64,000 nucleotides of DNA, from contig NZ_JANTYU010000002.1 in NCBI RefSeq assembly GCF_024806835.1, positions 888,127 to 952,126 of the forward strand. The letters run 5' to 3'. This stretch comes from Xanthomonas sp. 3793 (GTDB lineage: Bacteria; Pseudomonadota; Gammaproteobacteria; Xanthomonadales; Xanthomonadaceae). Within the stretch, counting starts at the first letter, position 1. Every line of letters begins with the position of its first letter. Made by a program: the position numbers and the translations under genes. The notes beneath the pieces were generated by a model. It did not search any database, was not told the DNA's origin, and saw only the letters and a program-made list of their open reading frames with translations. Below, piece after piece: positions 1 to 11,117 of the stretch.

Positions 1-1086
1 CTGCCACGCGCGCACGGCGCTGCGGTCCTTGGCGCGGCAATGCGCAGCACGCCGGAAGATTTCCAGGTCGACGAACTGCCGTCGTTCGAGCCGTCCGGCG
101 AAGGCGAGCACCTGTTGCTCACCATTCGCAAGCGCGGCCAGAACACCGCCCATATCGCCAGACAGCTTGCGCAGTGGGCGGGCATCGCGGAGATGGGCGT
201 CAGTTATGCCGGGCTGAAGGATCGTCATGCAGTGACCACGCAACGTTTCAGCGTGCACCTGCCCAAGCGCATCGCGCCGGACCTCGCCACGCTCGACGAT
301 GCGCAGATGCAGGTGGTCCACAGCACCTGGCATAACCGCAAGCTGCAGCGCGGCGCGCTGCTGGGCAATCGCTTCGTGCTGACCTTGCGTCAGGTGCAGG
401 GCGAGCGCGACGCCATCGAGAAACGCTTGCAGTCGATCGCCGCACGCGGGATTCCGAACTGGTTCGGCGAACAGCGCTTCGGGCGCGATGGCGGCAACGT
501 GGCTTCTGCGTTGGCGATGTTCGGTTACCTGCAGGAGGCCGACGGCACCTTGGTGCCGACGCCGAAGCGGCGTCTGCGCAACGATCAGCGCTCGATCCTG
601 CTGTCTGCGGCGCGCTCGGCGCTGTTCAATCGCGTGCTGACCGCGCGCGTGGAGCAGGGCAGCTGGGATGCGGCGCTGGATGGCGAGGCGTGGATGCTGG
701 ATGGCTCGCGCAGCGTGTTCGGCCCCGAACCCTGGAGCGAGGTGCTGGCCGAGCGGCTGGCGCGCTTCGACATCCACCCCAGTGGCCCGCTGTGGGGCGC
801 GGGCGAGCTGCGTTGTACCGATCAGGCCGCGGCGGTGGAGCAGGGCGCGTTATCGGATAGGCAATCGGAGGTGTTGCGCCAGGGGCTGGAAGCGGCCGGA
901 CTGAAACAGGAGCGCCGCGCGTTGCGTCTGCGTCCGCAGGATCTGGAATACCGCTGGCTGGACGGGCGGGCCTTGCAGGTGGAATTCGCTCTGCCGCCAG
1001 GCTGCTACGCCACTGCAGTGCTGTGGGAACTCGGCGATGTCAGCGATGCCGGTCGTGCCGCGGCAACCACGCGCGCCGACGACTAA
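1..1086 (+). CDS. truD: tRNA pseudouridine(13) synthase TruD (5' end outside window)
   Basis: TruD converts U13 of certain tRNAs to pseudouridine. The reading frame is already open at base 1, and the in-frame residues before the first internal ATG (base 40) look like native TruD sequence, so the true start lies upstream of the window. The catalytic block [12 protein letters not shown] is visible with its Asp codon at 220-222. Further TruD signatures follow: [28 protein letters not shown] and, near the C-terminus, [14 protein letters not shown]. Length from base 1 is about 361 residues, close to the family size of about 350. The gene ends at TAA 1084-1086, and a convergent Smr gene follows. 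In E. coli truD is directly upstream of surE; here smr separates them. Confidence 0.96.
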   Translation: MPRAHGAAVLGAAMRSTPEDFQVDELPSFEPSGEGEHLLLTIRKRGQNTAHIARQLAQWAGIAEMGVSYAGLKDRHAVTTQRFSVHLPKRIAPDLATLDDAQMQVVHSTWHNRKLQRGALLGNRFVLTLRQVQGERDAIEKRLQSIAARGIPNWFGEQRFGRDGGNVASALAMFGYLQEADGTLVPTPKRRLRNDQRSILLSAARSALFNRVLTARVEQGSWDAALDGEAWMLDGSRSVFGPEPWSEVLAERLARFDIHPSGPLWGAGELRCTDQAAAVEQGALSDRQSEVLRQGLEAAGLKQERRALRLRPQDLEYRWLDGRALQVEFALPPGCYATAVLWELGDVSDAGRAAATTRADD

Positions 1087-1364
1087 GCGTCCTCAGGCAA
1101 GTCGTCAAATCCCGCACGCACAACAGCAGTGCGCGTTCCCGCAGCAGCGGGCCCGGCCGCGACCCGCGCTGCCGACAGCCTGCCAGACGCACACAGGTGC
1201 CGTTGCCTGCGAAGCACGACGACCTGCGCAGCGAACGCCGGGGAAGGAAGATGGGCGTCGCAAAGCAGGCGTCAGGGCTGCATGCGCATGGATCGCGACT
1301 CGTCTCGGCACGATCTCTGCCTGCCAGACGGCAGGGTCGCCAGCGCCTGCCCCATGCATCGCCA

Positions 1365-1904
1365 CTACCGCCGCGCCAACAACACCAGTAACGCACCGGT
1401 ACCGCCCTGGGTCGGCGGTGCCGAATGAAATGCCAGCACATCGTTGCGCTGGCGCAGCAGGCGGTCCATCAGGTTCTTGAGGACTGGCGCGCCGTTGTCC
1501 GACTGCAGGCCCTTGCCGTGGATGATGCGTACGCAGCCATGTTCGTGCGCATGCGCCTCCAGCAGGAATTGCCGCAGCAACGCTTCGGCCTGCGCTGCGG
1601 TGGCGCCATGCAGGTCCAGTTCGTCCTGCACCGAAAACTGCCCGCGCTTGAGGCGTTGGAACAGACGGGTGGGAAGATTCTCGCGGCGATAGCTGGCCGT
1701 GTCGCCGGCTTCCAGCGGCGCGCTGTCGCGCAGCAATCGTGCGAATTCGGTATGCGCTTGCGCCTCGTCGCGCTCGGCCATGCGCGCGCGCGGCTTCGGG
1801 CGCGGTTTGGCATTGGCCGGTGGCGCGACTTCGCGGATCGGCTTGACCGTGCCGATCGCCGCGCGGAACAGCGCGCCGTCGTCTTCGTCTTCAGGGTGTG
1901 ACAT
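1365..1904 (-). CDS. Smr-domain protein
   Basis: A protein of 179 residues with a C-terminal Smr (small MutS-related) domain. The family hallmarks are the LDLHG motif followed by a HGKG motif ([20 protein letters not shown]) near the C-terminus. Stand-alone Smr proteins are putative nicking endonucleases or nucleic-acid-binding proteins; the cellular role is not established for this type. The N-terminal half is charged and low in structure. I place the start at the ATG giving MSHPEDEDD. The frame stays open 22 codons further upstream, but that stretch is not family-like. It is convergent with truD and divergent from surE. Confidence 0.88.
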   Translation of the reverse strand: MSHPEDEDDGALFRAAIGTVKPIREVAPPANAKPRPKPRARMAERDEAQAHTEFARLLRDSAPLEAGDTASYRRENLPTRLFQRLKRGQFSVQDELDLHGATAAQAEALLRQFLLEAHAHEHGCVRIIHGKGLQSDNGAPVLKNLMDRLLRQRNDVLAFHSAPPTQGGTGALLVLLARR

Positions 1905-2003
1905 CGGTACAGCGTAACCGCTCCAACCCCAGACACGCGCGAAGATCAAGCGGCAAGCGCATGGACGCATCCGGTATCATGGCCGGGTTTTCCGAGGAGT
2001 CTC

Positions 2004-2783
2004 ATGCGCGTACTGGTTAGCAACGACGACGGTGTCGACGCCCCCGGCATCCAGATCCTGGCCGAGGCGTTGCGGCACGCCGGTCATGAAGTGATGGTGG
2101 TCGCGCCCGATCGCGACCGCTCCGGCGCCAGCAATTCGCTGACGCTGGATGTGCCGATCCGCACCCGCCGCATCGACGCGCAGACCTGCGCGGTGGCCGG
2201 TACACCCACCGACTGCGTGCATCTGGCGCTCACCGGCATGCTGGATTACGACCCCGACATCGTGGTCTCCGGCATCAATAATTCAGCCAATCTCGGCGAC
2301 GACGTGATCTATTCCGGCACCGTGTCTGCCGCGATGGAAGGCCGCTTCCTCGGCCTGCCTGCGGTCGCGGTGTCGCTGGTCACGCACAATCACCAAGCGG
2401 ATCACTACGAGACCGCCGCGCGCGCCGCAGTGGAAATCGTCGCGCGGCTCAAGGCCGACCCACTGCCGGCCGACACCATCCTCAACGTCAACGTGCCGGA
2501 TCTGGCGTGGTCGGATGTGCTCGGTTTCGAAGTCACCCGGCTGGGCAACCGGCATCGCTCCGAGCCCTGCGTGCCGCAGCAGGACCCGCGCGGCCGCACC
2601 GTGTACTGGATCGGCCCGGCCGGTCCGGAGCAGGACGCCGGCGCCGGCACCGATTTCCATGCCGTGCGCACCGGGCATATCTCGATCACGCCGATCCATG
2701 TCGATCTCACCCGTTACCAGGCGCTGGAGACGGTGGCCGGCTGGGTAGGCGGGCTGACTGCTGCGCTGGACGGCCCGGCATGA
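2004..2783 (+). CDS. surE: 5'/3'-nucleotidase SurE
   Basis: SurE is a divalent-metal-dependent nucleoside monophosphate phosphatase and exopolyphosphatase of the cytoplasm. The N-terminal metal-binding motif [11 protein letters not shown] (two adjacent Asp) and the downstream [25 protein letters not shown] block are both intact. Length 259 residues matches the family. A GAGG-type ribosome binding site precedes the ATG. The stop codon overlaps the start of pcm in ATGA, so surE and pcm are translationally coupled, as in many gammaproteobacteria. Confidence 0.97.
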   Translation: MRVLVSNDDGVDAPGIQILAEALRHAGHEVMVVAPDRDRSGASNSLTLDVPIRTRRIDAQTCAVAGTPTDCVHLALTGMLDYDPDIVVSGINNSANLGDDVIYSGTVSAAMEGRFLGLPAVAVSLVTHNHQADHYETAARAAVEIVARLKADPLPADTILNVNVPDLAWSDVLGFEVTRLGNRHRSEPCVPQQDPRGRTVYWIGPAGPEQDAGAGTDFHAVRTGHISITPIHVDLTRYQALETVAGWVGGLTAALDGPA

Positions 2784-3460
2784 CACCGAGGCTGCGCATG
2801 CTGCAACCGGAGTCGGTCGGCATCGGCATGACCTCGCAGCGCGTGCGCGACCGTCTGGTCGAGCGCCTGCGCGAGGCCGGCATCCAGGACGAAGCCACCC
2901 TCAATGCCATGCGCACCGTCCCGCGTCATCTGTTCATCGATGAAGCGCTGGCCTCGCGCGCCTATGAAGACACTGCATTGCCGATCGGCCATGGCCAGAC
3001 CATCTCGCAGCCGTGGGTGGTCGCGCGCATGACCGAGGCAGTGCTGCAGGTCGGCCCGACCAAGGTGCTGGAAGTGGGTACCGGCTCCGGCTACCAGGGC
3101 GCGATCCTGGCCGCGCTGGGCCTGGAGGTCTACACCGTCGAGCGCATCGGCGACCTGCTGCGACAGGCGCGCAAGCGCTTCCGCCATCTGGGCATGAACG
3201 TGCGCAGCAAGCACGACGATGGCCGCATCGGCTGGCCCGAGCACGGCCCCTACGATGCCATCGTGGTCACCGCCGCTGCGCCGGCCCTGGTGGATGCGCT
3301 GGTCGATCAACTGGCGGTCGGCGGGCGCCTGGTCGCCCCGGTCGGTGGCGCCTCCTCGCAGTCGCTGGTGCAGCTCACCCGCGCTGCCGATGGCGATATC
3401 GAGCAGCAGGTTCTGGCGCCGGTCACGTTCGTCCCGCTGTTGTCGGGCATGCTGGATTGA
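2780..3460 (+). CDS. pcm: Protein-L-isoaspartate O-methyltransferase
   Basis: Pcm repairs isoaspartyl residues in damaged proteins using S-adenosylmethionine. The protein has 226 residues. The SAM-binding motif [16 protein letters not shown] and the family block [19 protein letters not shown] are clear. The start is the ATG at 2780, which overlaps the surE stop. Longer frames upstream run inside surE and have no family similarity. It lies in the surE-pcm-yqaA-nlpD gene string. Confidence 0.96.
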   Translation: MTPRLRMLQPESVGIGMTSQRVRDRLVERLREAGIQDEATLNAMRTVPRHLFIDEALASRAYEDTALPIGHGQTISQPWVVARMTEAVLQVGPTKVLEVGTGSGYQGAILAALGLEVYTVERIGDLLRQARKRFRHLGMNVRSKHDDGRIGWPEHGPYDAIVVTAAAPALVDALVDQLAVGGRLVAPVGGASSQSLVQLTRAADGDIEQQVLAPVTFVPLLSGMLD

Positions 3461-3478
3461 TCCCATGAGAGTTCCTCG

Positions 3479-4093
3479 ATGAAGATTTTCGGGCCGTTGT
3501 ACGACGTGGCCATCCGTTGGTCACGCCACCGCCGCGCACCAGCGCTGCTGACCGGTCTCAGCTTCGTGGAGGGCTTCATCTTTCCGGTGCCGCCGGAGGT
3601 GATGCTGGCGCCGATGTCGCTGGCCGAACCCAGGCGTTCGCTGTGGTTCGCCACCTTGAGCCTGATCGGCTCGGTCTGCGGCGCGCTGGTCGGCTATCTT
3701 CTGGGCCATTTCGCCTTTGCCGCATTGCAGCCGCTGATCGAGTGGCTGGGCTGGAGCGCGAAGATCCAGGCGCAGATCGAAACCCTGCGCACGCTGGTCG
3801 CCGATTCGCCGTGGAAGGCGTTCTGGGCACTGGTGCTGGTCGGCTTCACCCCGATTCCGCTGAAGATTTTTACCTGGGCCTCGGGCGTGGTCGGCGTGCC
3901 GATCCTGCCCTTCATCGCCAGCATGCTGGTCGGCCGCGGCAAGCGCGTGTATCTGGTCGCCGGTGCGATCCGCCTCGGTGGCGCACGGGCCGAAGCGGCG
4001 CTGCATCGCTGGATCGAACCGCTGGGCTGGGTCGCGATGGCGGTGCTCGCGGCGGGCGCAGGCTGGCTGGTGTGGAAGACAACGAACGGATGA
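3479..4093 (+). CDS. YqaA-type DedA/VTT-family inner membrane protein
   Basis: A 204-residue inner membrane protein with several hydrophobic segments (residues about 22-40, 55-85, 115-150, 180-198). The motif FIFPVPPEVMLAPMSL and the later GFTPIPLKIFTWASG are typical of the YqaA branch of the DedA/VTT superfamily, proposed to act in membrane lipid or proton homeostasis. The exact substrate is not known. The start ATG follows a GAG-rich stretch 18 bases after pcm. The stop overlaps the nlpD start in ATGA, indicating one operon. Confidence 0.85.
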   Translation: MKIFGPLYDVAIRWSRHRRAPALLTGLSFVEGFIFPVPPEVMLAPMSLAEPRRSLWFATLSLIGSVCGALVGYLLGHFAFAALQPLIEWLGWSAKIQAQIETLRTLVADSPWKAFWALVLVGFTPIPLKIFTWASGVVGVPILPFIASMLVGRGKRVYLVAGAIRLGGARAEAALHRWIEPLGWVAMAVLAAGAGWLVWKTTNG

Positions 4094-4872
4094 GCAAGAC
4101 GCAGATGAATTCGGTACGCAAGACAGCAGTCGTGCTCCTGGTGGCGATCGGGCTGACCGCCTGCAGCAGTGCCACCGTGGTGCGTTCGCCTGGCGCCAGT
4201 GGCGGCTCGTCGTCACGGCCGACCACCGCAGCGCCACGACCGTCGGTGCCACGCCCCGGCGTGACGGTGACCGTGCAGCGCGGCGATACCCTGTATGCGA
4301 TCTCGCGTCGCACCAATATCACCGCGCCTGACCTGGCGGCGTGGAACGGCCTTTCTTCGCCCAACACCATCTATCCCGGCCAGACCTTGAAGCTGTATCC
4401 GCCCGGTGCGGGCAAGCCGGGAGCCAGCGCACCGGTGGCCGGCGCCGGCACGGTGGTGCCGCCGCGTCCGGCAGCGCCGGTCGCCGCCCCGGTCAGCAGC
4501 GGCTTCTCCTGGCGCTGGCCCGCCGATGGCGTGGTGGTCGGTACCTTCGTGAGCGGCGAAACCACCAAGCAGGGTGTGGATATCGCCGGCGCCAGCGGCC
4601 AGGCCGTGCGCGCGGCCGCCGATGGTGTGGTGGTGTACTCCGGTGCCGGCCTGGTCGGCTATGGCGAGCTGATCATCATCAAGCACAACGACCAGTGGTT
4701 GTCGGCGTACGGCCACAACCGCAAGCGCCTGCTCAACGAGGGCCAGAGCGTCAAGGCCGGCCAGCAGATCGCCGAAATGGGCCGCAGCGGCGCCGCCCGC
4801 GACATGCTGCACTTCGAGATCCGCTACAACGGCAAGCCGGTCGATCCGCTGTTGTATCTGCCTAAGAAGTGA
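4090..4872 (+). CDS. nlpD: NlpD-like outer membrane lipoprotein, LysM plus degenerate M23 domain
   Basis: A 260-residue lipoprotein. The signal peptide ends in lipobox LTAC (Cys25), a LysM peptidoglycan-binding domain follows (about residues 57-102, VQRGDTLYAISRRTN), then a Pro/Ala-rich linker and a C-terminal LytM/M23 domain. The M23 zinc site looks degenerate: the usual first His before GxD is replaced (KQGVDIAG), while the final HFEIR element is kept. E. coli NlpD is likewise inactive and activates the amidase AmiC during cell separation; the same role is inferred here. The start overlaps the yqaA stop. No rpoS follows, unlike in enteric bacteria. Confidence 0.9.
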   Translation: MSKTQMNSVRKTAVVLLVAIGLTACSSATVVRSPGASGGSSSRPTTAAPRPSVPRPGVTVTVQRGDTLYAISRRTNITAPDLAAWNGLSSPNTIYPGQTLKLYPPGAGKPGASAPVAGAGTVVPPRPAAPVAAPVSSGFSWRWPADGVVVGTFVSGETTKQGVDIAGASGQAVRAAADGVVVYSGAGLVGYGELIIIKHNDQWLSAYGHNRKRLLNEGQSVKAGQQIAEMGRSGAARDMLHFEIRYNGKPVDPLLYLPKK

Positions 4873-5041
4873 TTCGGGATTCGGGATTTGGGATTGGCAA
4901 CGGCGCTGAGCTGTCAGCGCTGCTTGCAAGACGCTGACAGCGGCTGGGAAATTTGAGGTGTCGCTACTGCTGTTGGCATGAGAGCGACATCTGCTCCAGC
5001 CCGCAGTTGCGAATCCCCAATCCCGACTCCCTAATCCCGGC
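4871..5041. repeat. Intergenic element with inverted clusters of GGGATTC-like heptamers
   Basis: Downstream of nlpD there are about four tandem heptamers of the GATTCGG type (4871-4897). About 110 bases later, four related heptamers in inverse orientation (about 5009-5041) end inside the stop region of the next gene. Between them are two hairpins: a perfect 10-bp stem (4910-4919 with 4932-4941) and a 7-bp stem (4959-4965 with 4983-4989). The layout resembles a small palindromic, MITE-like or REP-like intergenic element. Such GGGATTC-type clusters are, from memory, common between Xanthomonas genes, but I could not check copy number. Confidence 0.7.
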
Positions 5042-5411
5042 TTTCCAGAATCATTGCCAGCGCCACCCGGCGGCCTTCGCTGGCCAGCACGTTATAGGTC
5101 CGCGCGGCAGCGGCGTTGGTCATCGCTTCCAGGCCGATGCCACGGGTCAGGCAGGCGGCAAGCACTTGTGCGTTCGGAAAGCGCTGGCGCTCGCCGGTGC
5201 CCAGCAGGATGACCGCTGGCGCCAGCGCCAGCACCGCGTGCATGTGGCTTGCCTGCAGATGGTCCAGATGCTGCACCGGCCAGCGTTCCACCAGTTCATC
5301 CGGCATCAGGATGAAGCTCTGTTGCAGGATCTGGTCGTTGACCTTGGCATGGCGGCCATCGGCCGCGCGCAGCGCATAGGTGTAGTCGGGGTGTTCCTGG
5401 CTTAAAGGCAT
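5031..5411 (-). CDS. Mth938-like (DUF498) domain protein
   Basis: A 126-residue small protein matching the Mth938-like fold family (related to mitochondrial NDUFAF3), seen in QILQQSFILMPDELVERWP and the ILLGTGERQRFP strand-turn. The molecular function in bacteria is not established. It lies on the minus strand just downstream of yhbY (15-base gap), probably in the same transcript. Its last codons lie within the inverted heptamer repeat cluster at 5009-5041, so that repeat forms part of its C-terminal coding sequence. Confidence 0.82.
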   Translation of the reverse strand: MPLSQEHPDYTYALRAADGRHAKVNDQILQQSFILMPDELVERWPVQHLDHLQASHMHAVLALAPAVILLGTGERQRFPNAQVLAACLTRGIGLEAMTNAAAARTYNVLASEGRRVALAMILESRD

Positions 5412-5426
5412 AACAGACTCGGTGGG

Positions 5427-5732
5427 TCAGCCGCGCGGCAGCACGATCTGGCGCTTTTCCTTGCTGGGGCGGTACAGGATGGCGACGTGGCCGATCCGCT
5501 GCACCAGGGCGCTACCGGTCTGTCCGACCAGTTCGGCGATCAGCGCATCGCGGGTCTCACGATCCTCGGAGGCCACCTTCACCTTGATCAATTCGTGGCG
5601 CTCGAGCACTTCCTCGAGTTCGGCCAGAAATGCCGGCGTGACCCCTTTGCCGCCGGTTTGCAGCAGCGCCTTGAGATCGTGGGCCTGGCCGCGCAGGAAA
5701 CGGGTCTGGGCGGAGGTGAGAACAATGGACAT
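5427..5732 (-). CDS. yhbY: YhbY-family RNA-binding protein (CRM domain)
   Basis: A 101-residue single CRM-domain protein associated with ribosome assembly. The domain is recognisable from LTSAQTRFLRGQAHDLKALLQTGGKGVT, which holds the GxxG-like loop, and from ETRDALIAELVGQTGSALVQRIGHVAILYR. It is transcribed divergently from rlmE, only 66 bases away. In E. coli yhbY is likewise next to and divergent from rlmE-ftsH, so this is a conserved arrangement. Confidence 0.93.
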   Translation of the reverse strand: MSIVLTSAQTRFLRGQAHDLKALLQTGGKGVTPAFLAELEEVLERHELIKVKVASEDRETRDALIAELVGQTGSALVQRIGHVAILYRPSKEKRQIVLPRG

Positions 5733-5798
5733 GCAGGATCGAAAGGCAGCAAAGGGTGTTCAGGGTATCATGGCGGCCCGTTCCGACCCCCGTCGCCA

Positions 5799-6431
5799 AT
5801 GCCTTCCCGTAGTAAAAGCAGCCAGCGCTGGCTCAAGGAACACTTCGCCGACCCTTACGTGAAGAAGGCCCAGGCCGAAGGCATGCGCTCGCGCGCAGCC
5901 TACAAGCTGGAAGAGCTGCTGCAGCGCGATCGCCTGCTCAAACCGGGCATGGTGGTGGTCGACCTGGGGGCCGCGCCGGGCGGCTGGTCGCAGCAGGTGC
6001 GCAAGTCCATGGGCGACAGCGGGCGCGTGCTGGCGCTGGATATCCTGGACATGCCGGCCCTGGCGGGCGTGGACTTCCTTCACGGCGACTTCAGGGAACA
6101 AGCGGTCCTATCGGAATTCGAAGCGATGTTGGGCGATGTGCCGGTGGACCTTGTGCTGTCCGATATGGCCCCCAATAAGAGTGGCATGGATGCGGTCGAC
6201 CAACCGCGGATGATGCACCTGGCGGAACTGGCGATGGAATTTGCCGACACTCACCTCAAGCCGGGTGGGGCGTTTTTGATCAAGCTGTTCCAGGGTGTCG
6301 GGTCCGACGACTACATTCGTGAGCTTCGCCGCCGCTATGAGAAGGTGACGATTCGCAAGCCGGCGGCCTCGCGCAAGCGCTCCCCGGAAGTTTATGCGCT
6401 CGGTCAGGGCAAGCGTGTCCAGATCAAGTAA
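5799..6431 (+). CDS. rlmE: 23S rRNA 2'-O-ribose U2552 methyltransferase RlmE (FtsJ/RrmJ)
   Basis: RlmE methylates U2552 in the A loop of 23S rRNA in the 50S subunit. The protein has 210 residues starting MPSRSKSSQRWLKEH. The SAM motif VVDLGAAPGGWSQQV is intact, and the K-D-K-E catalytic tetrad can be traced: SRAAYKL, LVLSDMAPN, AFLIKLFQG and SPEVYALG. Longer frames upstream are read-through into the divergent gene and are not family-like. It precedes ftsH by 54 bases. Confidence 0.96.
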   Translation: MPSRSKSSQRWLKEHFADPYVKKAQAEGMRSRAAYKLEELLQRDRLLKPGMVVVDLGAAPGGWSQQVRKSMGDSGRVLALDILDMPALAGVDFLHGDFREQAVLSEFEAMLGDVPVDLVLSDMAPNKSGMDAVDQPRMMHLAELAMEFADTHLKPGGAFLIKLFQGVGSDDYIRELRRRYEKVTIRKPAASRKRSPEVYALGQGKRVQIK

Positions 6432-6485
6432 GCTGCCAATGACCACCGTGTTTCAAGAATTAAAGAGTAGAGGGCACCGGAGCCA

Positions 6486-8432
<1,947 letters not shown>

Positions 8433-8864
8433 GCCGACGATTGGCGATTGCAGATGATCCGGCGGGGCCAGGAAGCGATTCCTGGCCCCGTTGCGTTGCG
8501 CAGCGTCGACGAGGTGATCGATCTGCCGGCGGCGAGCGATGGGCGTGGTGTGTGTGGCGTCGTCGGATGCAATCGGCGACGTGTTGTTGTGTCGAGTCGC
8601 CGGACGCCGCCGGTGCAGCAGTCCGCTGTCGGATGTGGCATTGAATCCTCAACGCACCGGATGCGACACGCGACGGGCTGCGCGACAATGCGCGGTGTCG
8701 TGGCAACAGGCAGCATCCGCTTGCTCCGGTCGTTCCCCGGGTTTGCGCAGCCGCTGTAGTCGATAGCGAGGTTCTGCGCGCAACCCAATCGATTGGCAAT
8801 CGCTTGCGTGGGCACCAACCCGCTCGGTCAATCATTCTTTCATCCGCTTCAGGAGAAACCACCG
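8433..8864. other. Gene-free stretch between ftsH and folP
   Basis: About 430 bases without a convincing gene. The only strong structure is the hairpin at 8463-8490. Short overlapping frames on both strands have no recognisable protein character. The folP promoter probably lies in the second half, but I could not identify a clear sigma-70 box pair. Confidence 0.6.
8463..8490 (+). terminator. Strong hairpin after ftsH
   Basis: A perfect 12-bp GC-rich stem closed by a GCGA (GNRA-type) tetraloop begins about 30 bases after the ftsH stop. No U-tract follows (TTGCGTTGCG), so it may act as a terminator that does not fit the classical pattern or as a 3'-end stabiliser. Confidence 0.65.
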
Positions 8865-9767
8865 ATGTTCGATACCGCGCTCAAGCTGGATTGCGCCGGT
8901 CGCAGCTTGCGACTGGACGCGCCGCAGGTGATGGGGATCGTCAACGTCACCCCGGACTCGTTCTCCGATGGCGGCCAGCACGCGACCTGCGAAGCGGCGA
9001 TCGCACACGCACTGCGGCTGGTGGAGCAGGGCGCTGCGGTGCTCGACATCGGCGGCGAATCCACCCGTCCCGGTGCCACGGCGGTTTCGTTGGACGACGA
9101 ATTGCAGCGTGTGATCCCGGTGATTGAGGCGCTGGTGCAGCAGACCGGCGTGCCGATCAGCGTGGACACCTTCAAGCCGGAGGTGATGCGCGCGGCGGTC
9201 GCGGCCGGTGCCGGCATGATCAACGATGTCTACGCGTTGCGTTCGCCCGGCGCACTGGACGCAGCATCCGACCTGGGCGTGCCGGTCGTGCTGATGCACG
9301 CACGCAGCGCACCGTACGCCATGCAGGATGCGCCCCAGTACGACGACGTGGTGGCCGAGGTGCATCGTTTCCTGGCCGAGCGCATTTTCGCCGCCGAGAT
9401 GGCTGGCATCGACAAGCGCCGGTTGATCCTCGACCCGGGCTTTGGCTTCGACAAGAACACCACGCATAACCTGACCTTGCTTGCGCAACTGCAGCGCCTG
9501 CAGGAATTCGGTTTGCCGGTATTGGCGGGGTTGTCGCGCAAACGCAGCATCGGTGAAGTGACCGGGCGCGAGATTGCCGCCGAACGGGTGCACGGTTCGG
9601 TTGCCGCGCATTTGATCGCCGCGCAGCATGGCGCACTGCTGTTGCGTGTGCACGATGTGGCAGCGACCGTGGATGCGTTGAAGGTCTGGAACGCGTTGGC
9701 GGCGATTCCGACCCCGCGGGTCAACACGCCGGCCGCGCCGACCATTCGCTGGCCGGACGAGGACTGA
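8865..9767 (+). CDS. folP: Dihydropteroate synthase
   Basis: FolP condenses p-aminobenzoate with dihydropterin pyrophosphate in folate synthesis and is the sulfonamide target. The protein has 300 residues. The pterin-binding signatures [16 protein letters not shown] and [12 protein letters not shown] are intact, as is the later [12 protein letters not shown] block. The ATG at 8865 is preceded by AGGAGA with good spacing, so I reject the start at 8793. The stop overlaps the miaA ATG by one base. The ftsH-folP order is ancestral. Confidence 0.96.
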   Translation: MFDTALKLDCAGRSLRLDAPQVMGIVNVTPDSFSDGGQHATCEAAIAHALRLVEQGAAVLDIGGESTRPGATAVSLDDELQRVIPVIEALVQQTGVPISVDTFKPEVMRAAVAAGAGMINDVYALRSPGALDAASDLGVPVVLMHARSAPYAMQDAPQYDDVVAEVHRFLAERIFAAEMAGIDKRRLILDPGFGFDKNTTHNLTLLAQLQRLQEFGLPVLAGLSRKRSIGEVTGREIAAERVHGSVAAHLIAAQHGALLLRVHDVAATVDALKVWNALAAIPTPRVNTPAAPTIRWPDED

Positions 9768-10750
9768 TGCCCGCCGACCGACGCCCGCTTGCGATCGCCT
9801 TGATGGGCCCCACCGCCAGCGGTAAGACCGCGCTGGCGCTGGAGGCGGCGCAACGCTGGAACGGCGAGATCGTCAGCGTCGATTCGGCCCTGGTTTACCG
9901 CGGGCTGGAGATCGGCGCAGCCAAGCCCGATGCCGCGATGCGCGCAGCGGTACCGCATCATCTGCTCGACCTGCGCGACCCCTGGCAGATCTATTCGGCC
10001 GCGGAGTTCGCCGCCGATGCACGCAAGGCGATCGACGACATCGTCGCGCGCGGCAAGTTGCCGATCCTGGCCGGCGGTACCGGGCTGTACTTCCGTGCCG
10101 TGCTCGAAGGGCTGTCGCAGTTGCCCGAAGCCGACCCGGCGGTGCGCGCCGCCATCGCCGCCGAGGCCGGGCAGGTGGGCTGGGCCGGATTGCACGCGCA
10201 ACTGGCGCAGGTCGACCCGATCGCTGCCGCGCGTATCCATGCCACCGACCCGCAGCGCATCCAGCGTGCGCTGGAGGTGTACCGCCTCAGCGGGCGGCCG
10301 ATCAGCGACTGGCAGGCGCTGGCGCCGGGACCGCGCCTGCCGTTGCGGGTCTTGAAAATCGTGCTGGCGCCGCAAGATAGGGCGGTACTGCACGCACGCA
10401 TCGCGCAGCGGCTGGATGCGATGCTGGCGCAGGATTTTCTCGCCGAGGTGACGCGATTGCGGGAGTTGCCGCAGATGCGCGCCGTGGCTGCGCCGCTGGA
10501 CCTGCCCGCGGTCCGCGCGGTCGGCTATCGGCAGGCGTGGGCGTATCTGGAGGGTGCCGGCAGCCTGGCCGAGTTCCGCGACAAGGCGATCCAGGCGACC
10601 CGGCAACTGGCCAAACGGCAGCTCACCTGGCTGCGTGGCGAGCTCGACGCACGTTGGTTCGACCCGGAGCGTGATCGGCATCAATTGGACGACGCACTTG
10701 TCGGCTTCCTCGCTCATCGTCCCGCTGTGCAGCAGGCTTCAGGCGTGTAA
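9767..10750 (+). CDS. miaA: tRNA dimethylallyltransferase MiaA
   Basis: MiaA transfers a dimethylallyl group to A37 of tRNAs reading UNN codons. The protein has 327 residues. It shows the P-loop [10 protein letters not shown] near the N-terminus, the substrate motif [18 protein letters not shown] and the [15 protein letters not shown] block. It starts within the folP stop (TGATG), showing translational coupling. The hfq gene follows 77 bases later, the classical miaA-hfq-hflX order. Confidence 0.97.
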
Positions 10751-10827
10751 CATCCCGTTTCCGGGGCCGGCTGGGGATGGCAGGTGTCGACCGGGACAAT
10801 AAGAACAAGAATGAAGAGGATTTTTCG

Positions 10828-11106
10828 ATGGCTAAGGGGCAATCTTTGCAGGACCCATTCCTGAATGCGCTGCGGCGCGAGCGAGTGCCGGTCTCTGTGT
10901 ATCTGGTCAACGGCATCAAGCTGCAGGGCACCATCGAGTCGTTCGACCAATTTGTGGTCCTGCTGCGCAACACCGTGAGTCAGATGGTTTACAAGCACGC
11001 CATCTCCACGGTCGTGCCGGCGCGCAATGTGCGCGTGGGGCCGGGTGGTGGGTATGTGCAATCCAATGAAGGTAATCAAGCGGAAGATGACGACGTCGAG
11101 CAGTAA
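10828..11106 (+). CDS. hfq: RNA chaperone Hfq
   Basis: Hfq forms a hexameric ring that promotes small RNA-mRNA pairing. The protein has 92 residues starting [20 protein letters not shown], with the Sm1 motif [23 protein letters not shown] and the Sm2 motif [10 protein letters not shown]. The acidic C-terminal tail (QAEDDDVEQ) is short, as usual in this group. The start is chosen at 10828 behind AGAGGA. An upstream in-frame ATG at 10777 is rejected because its residues are not family-like. Confidence 0.98.
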
Positions 11107-11117
11107 TGGAGTAACGC

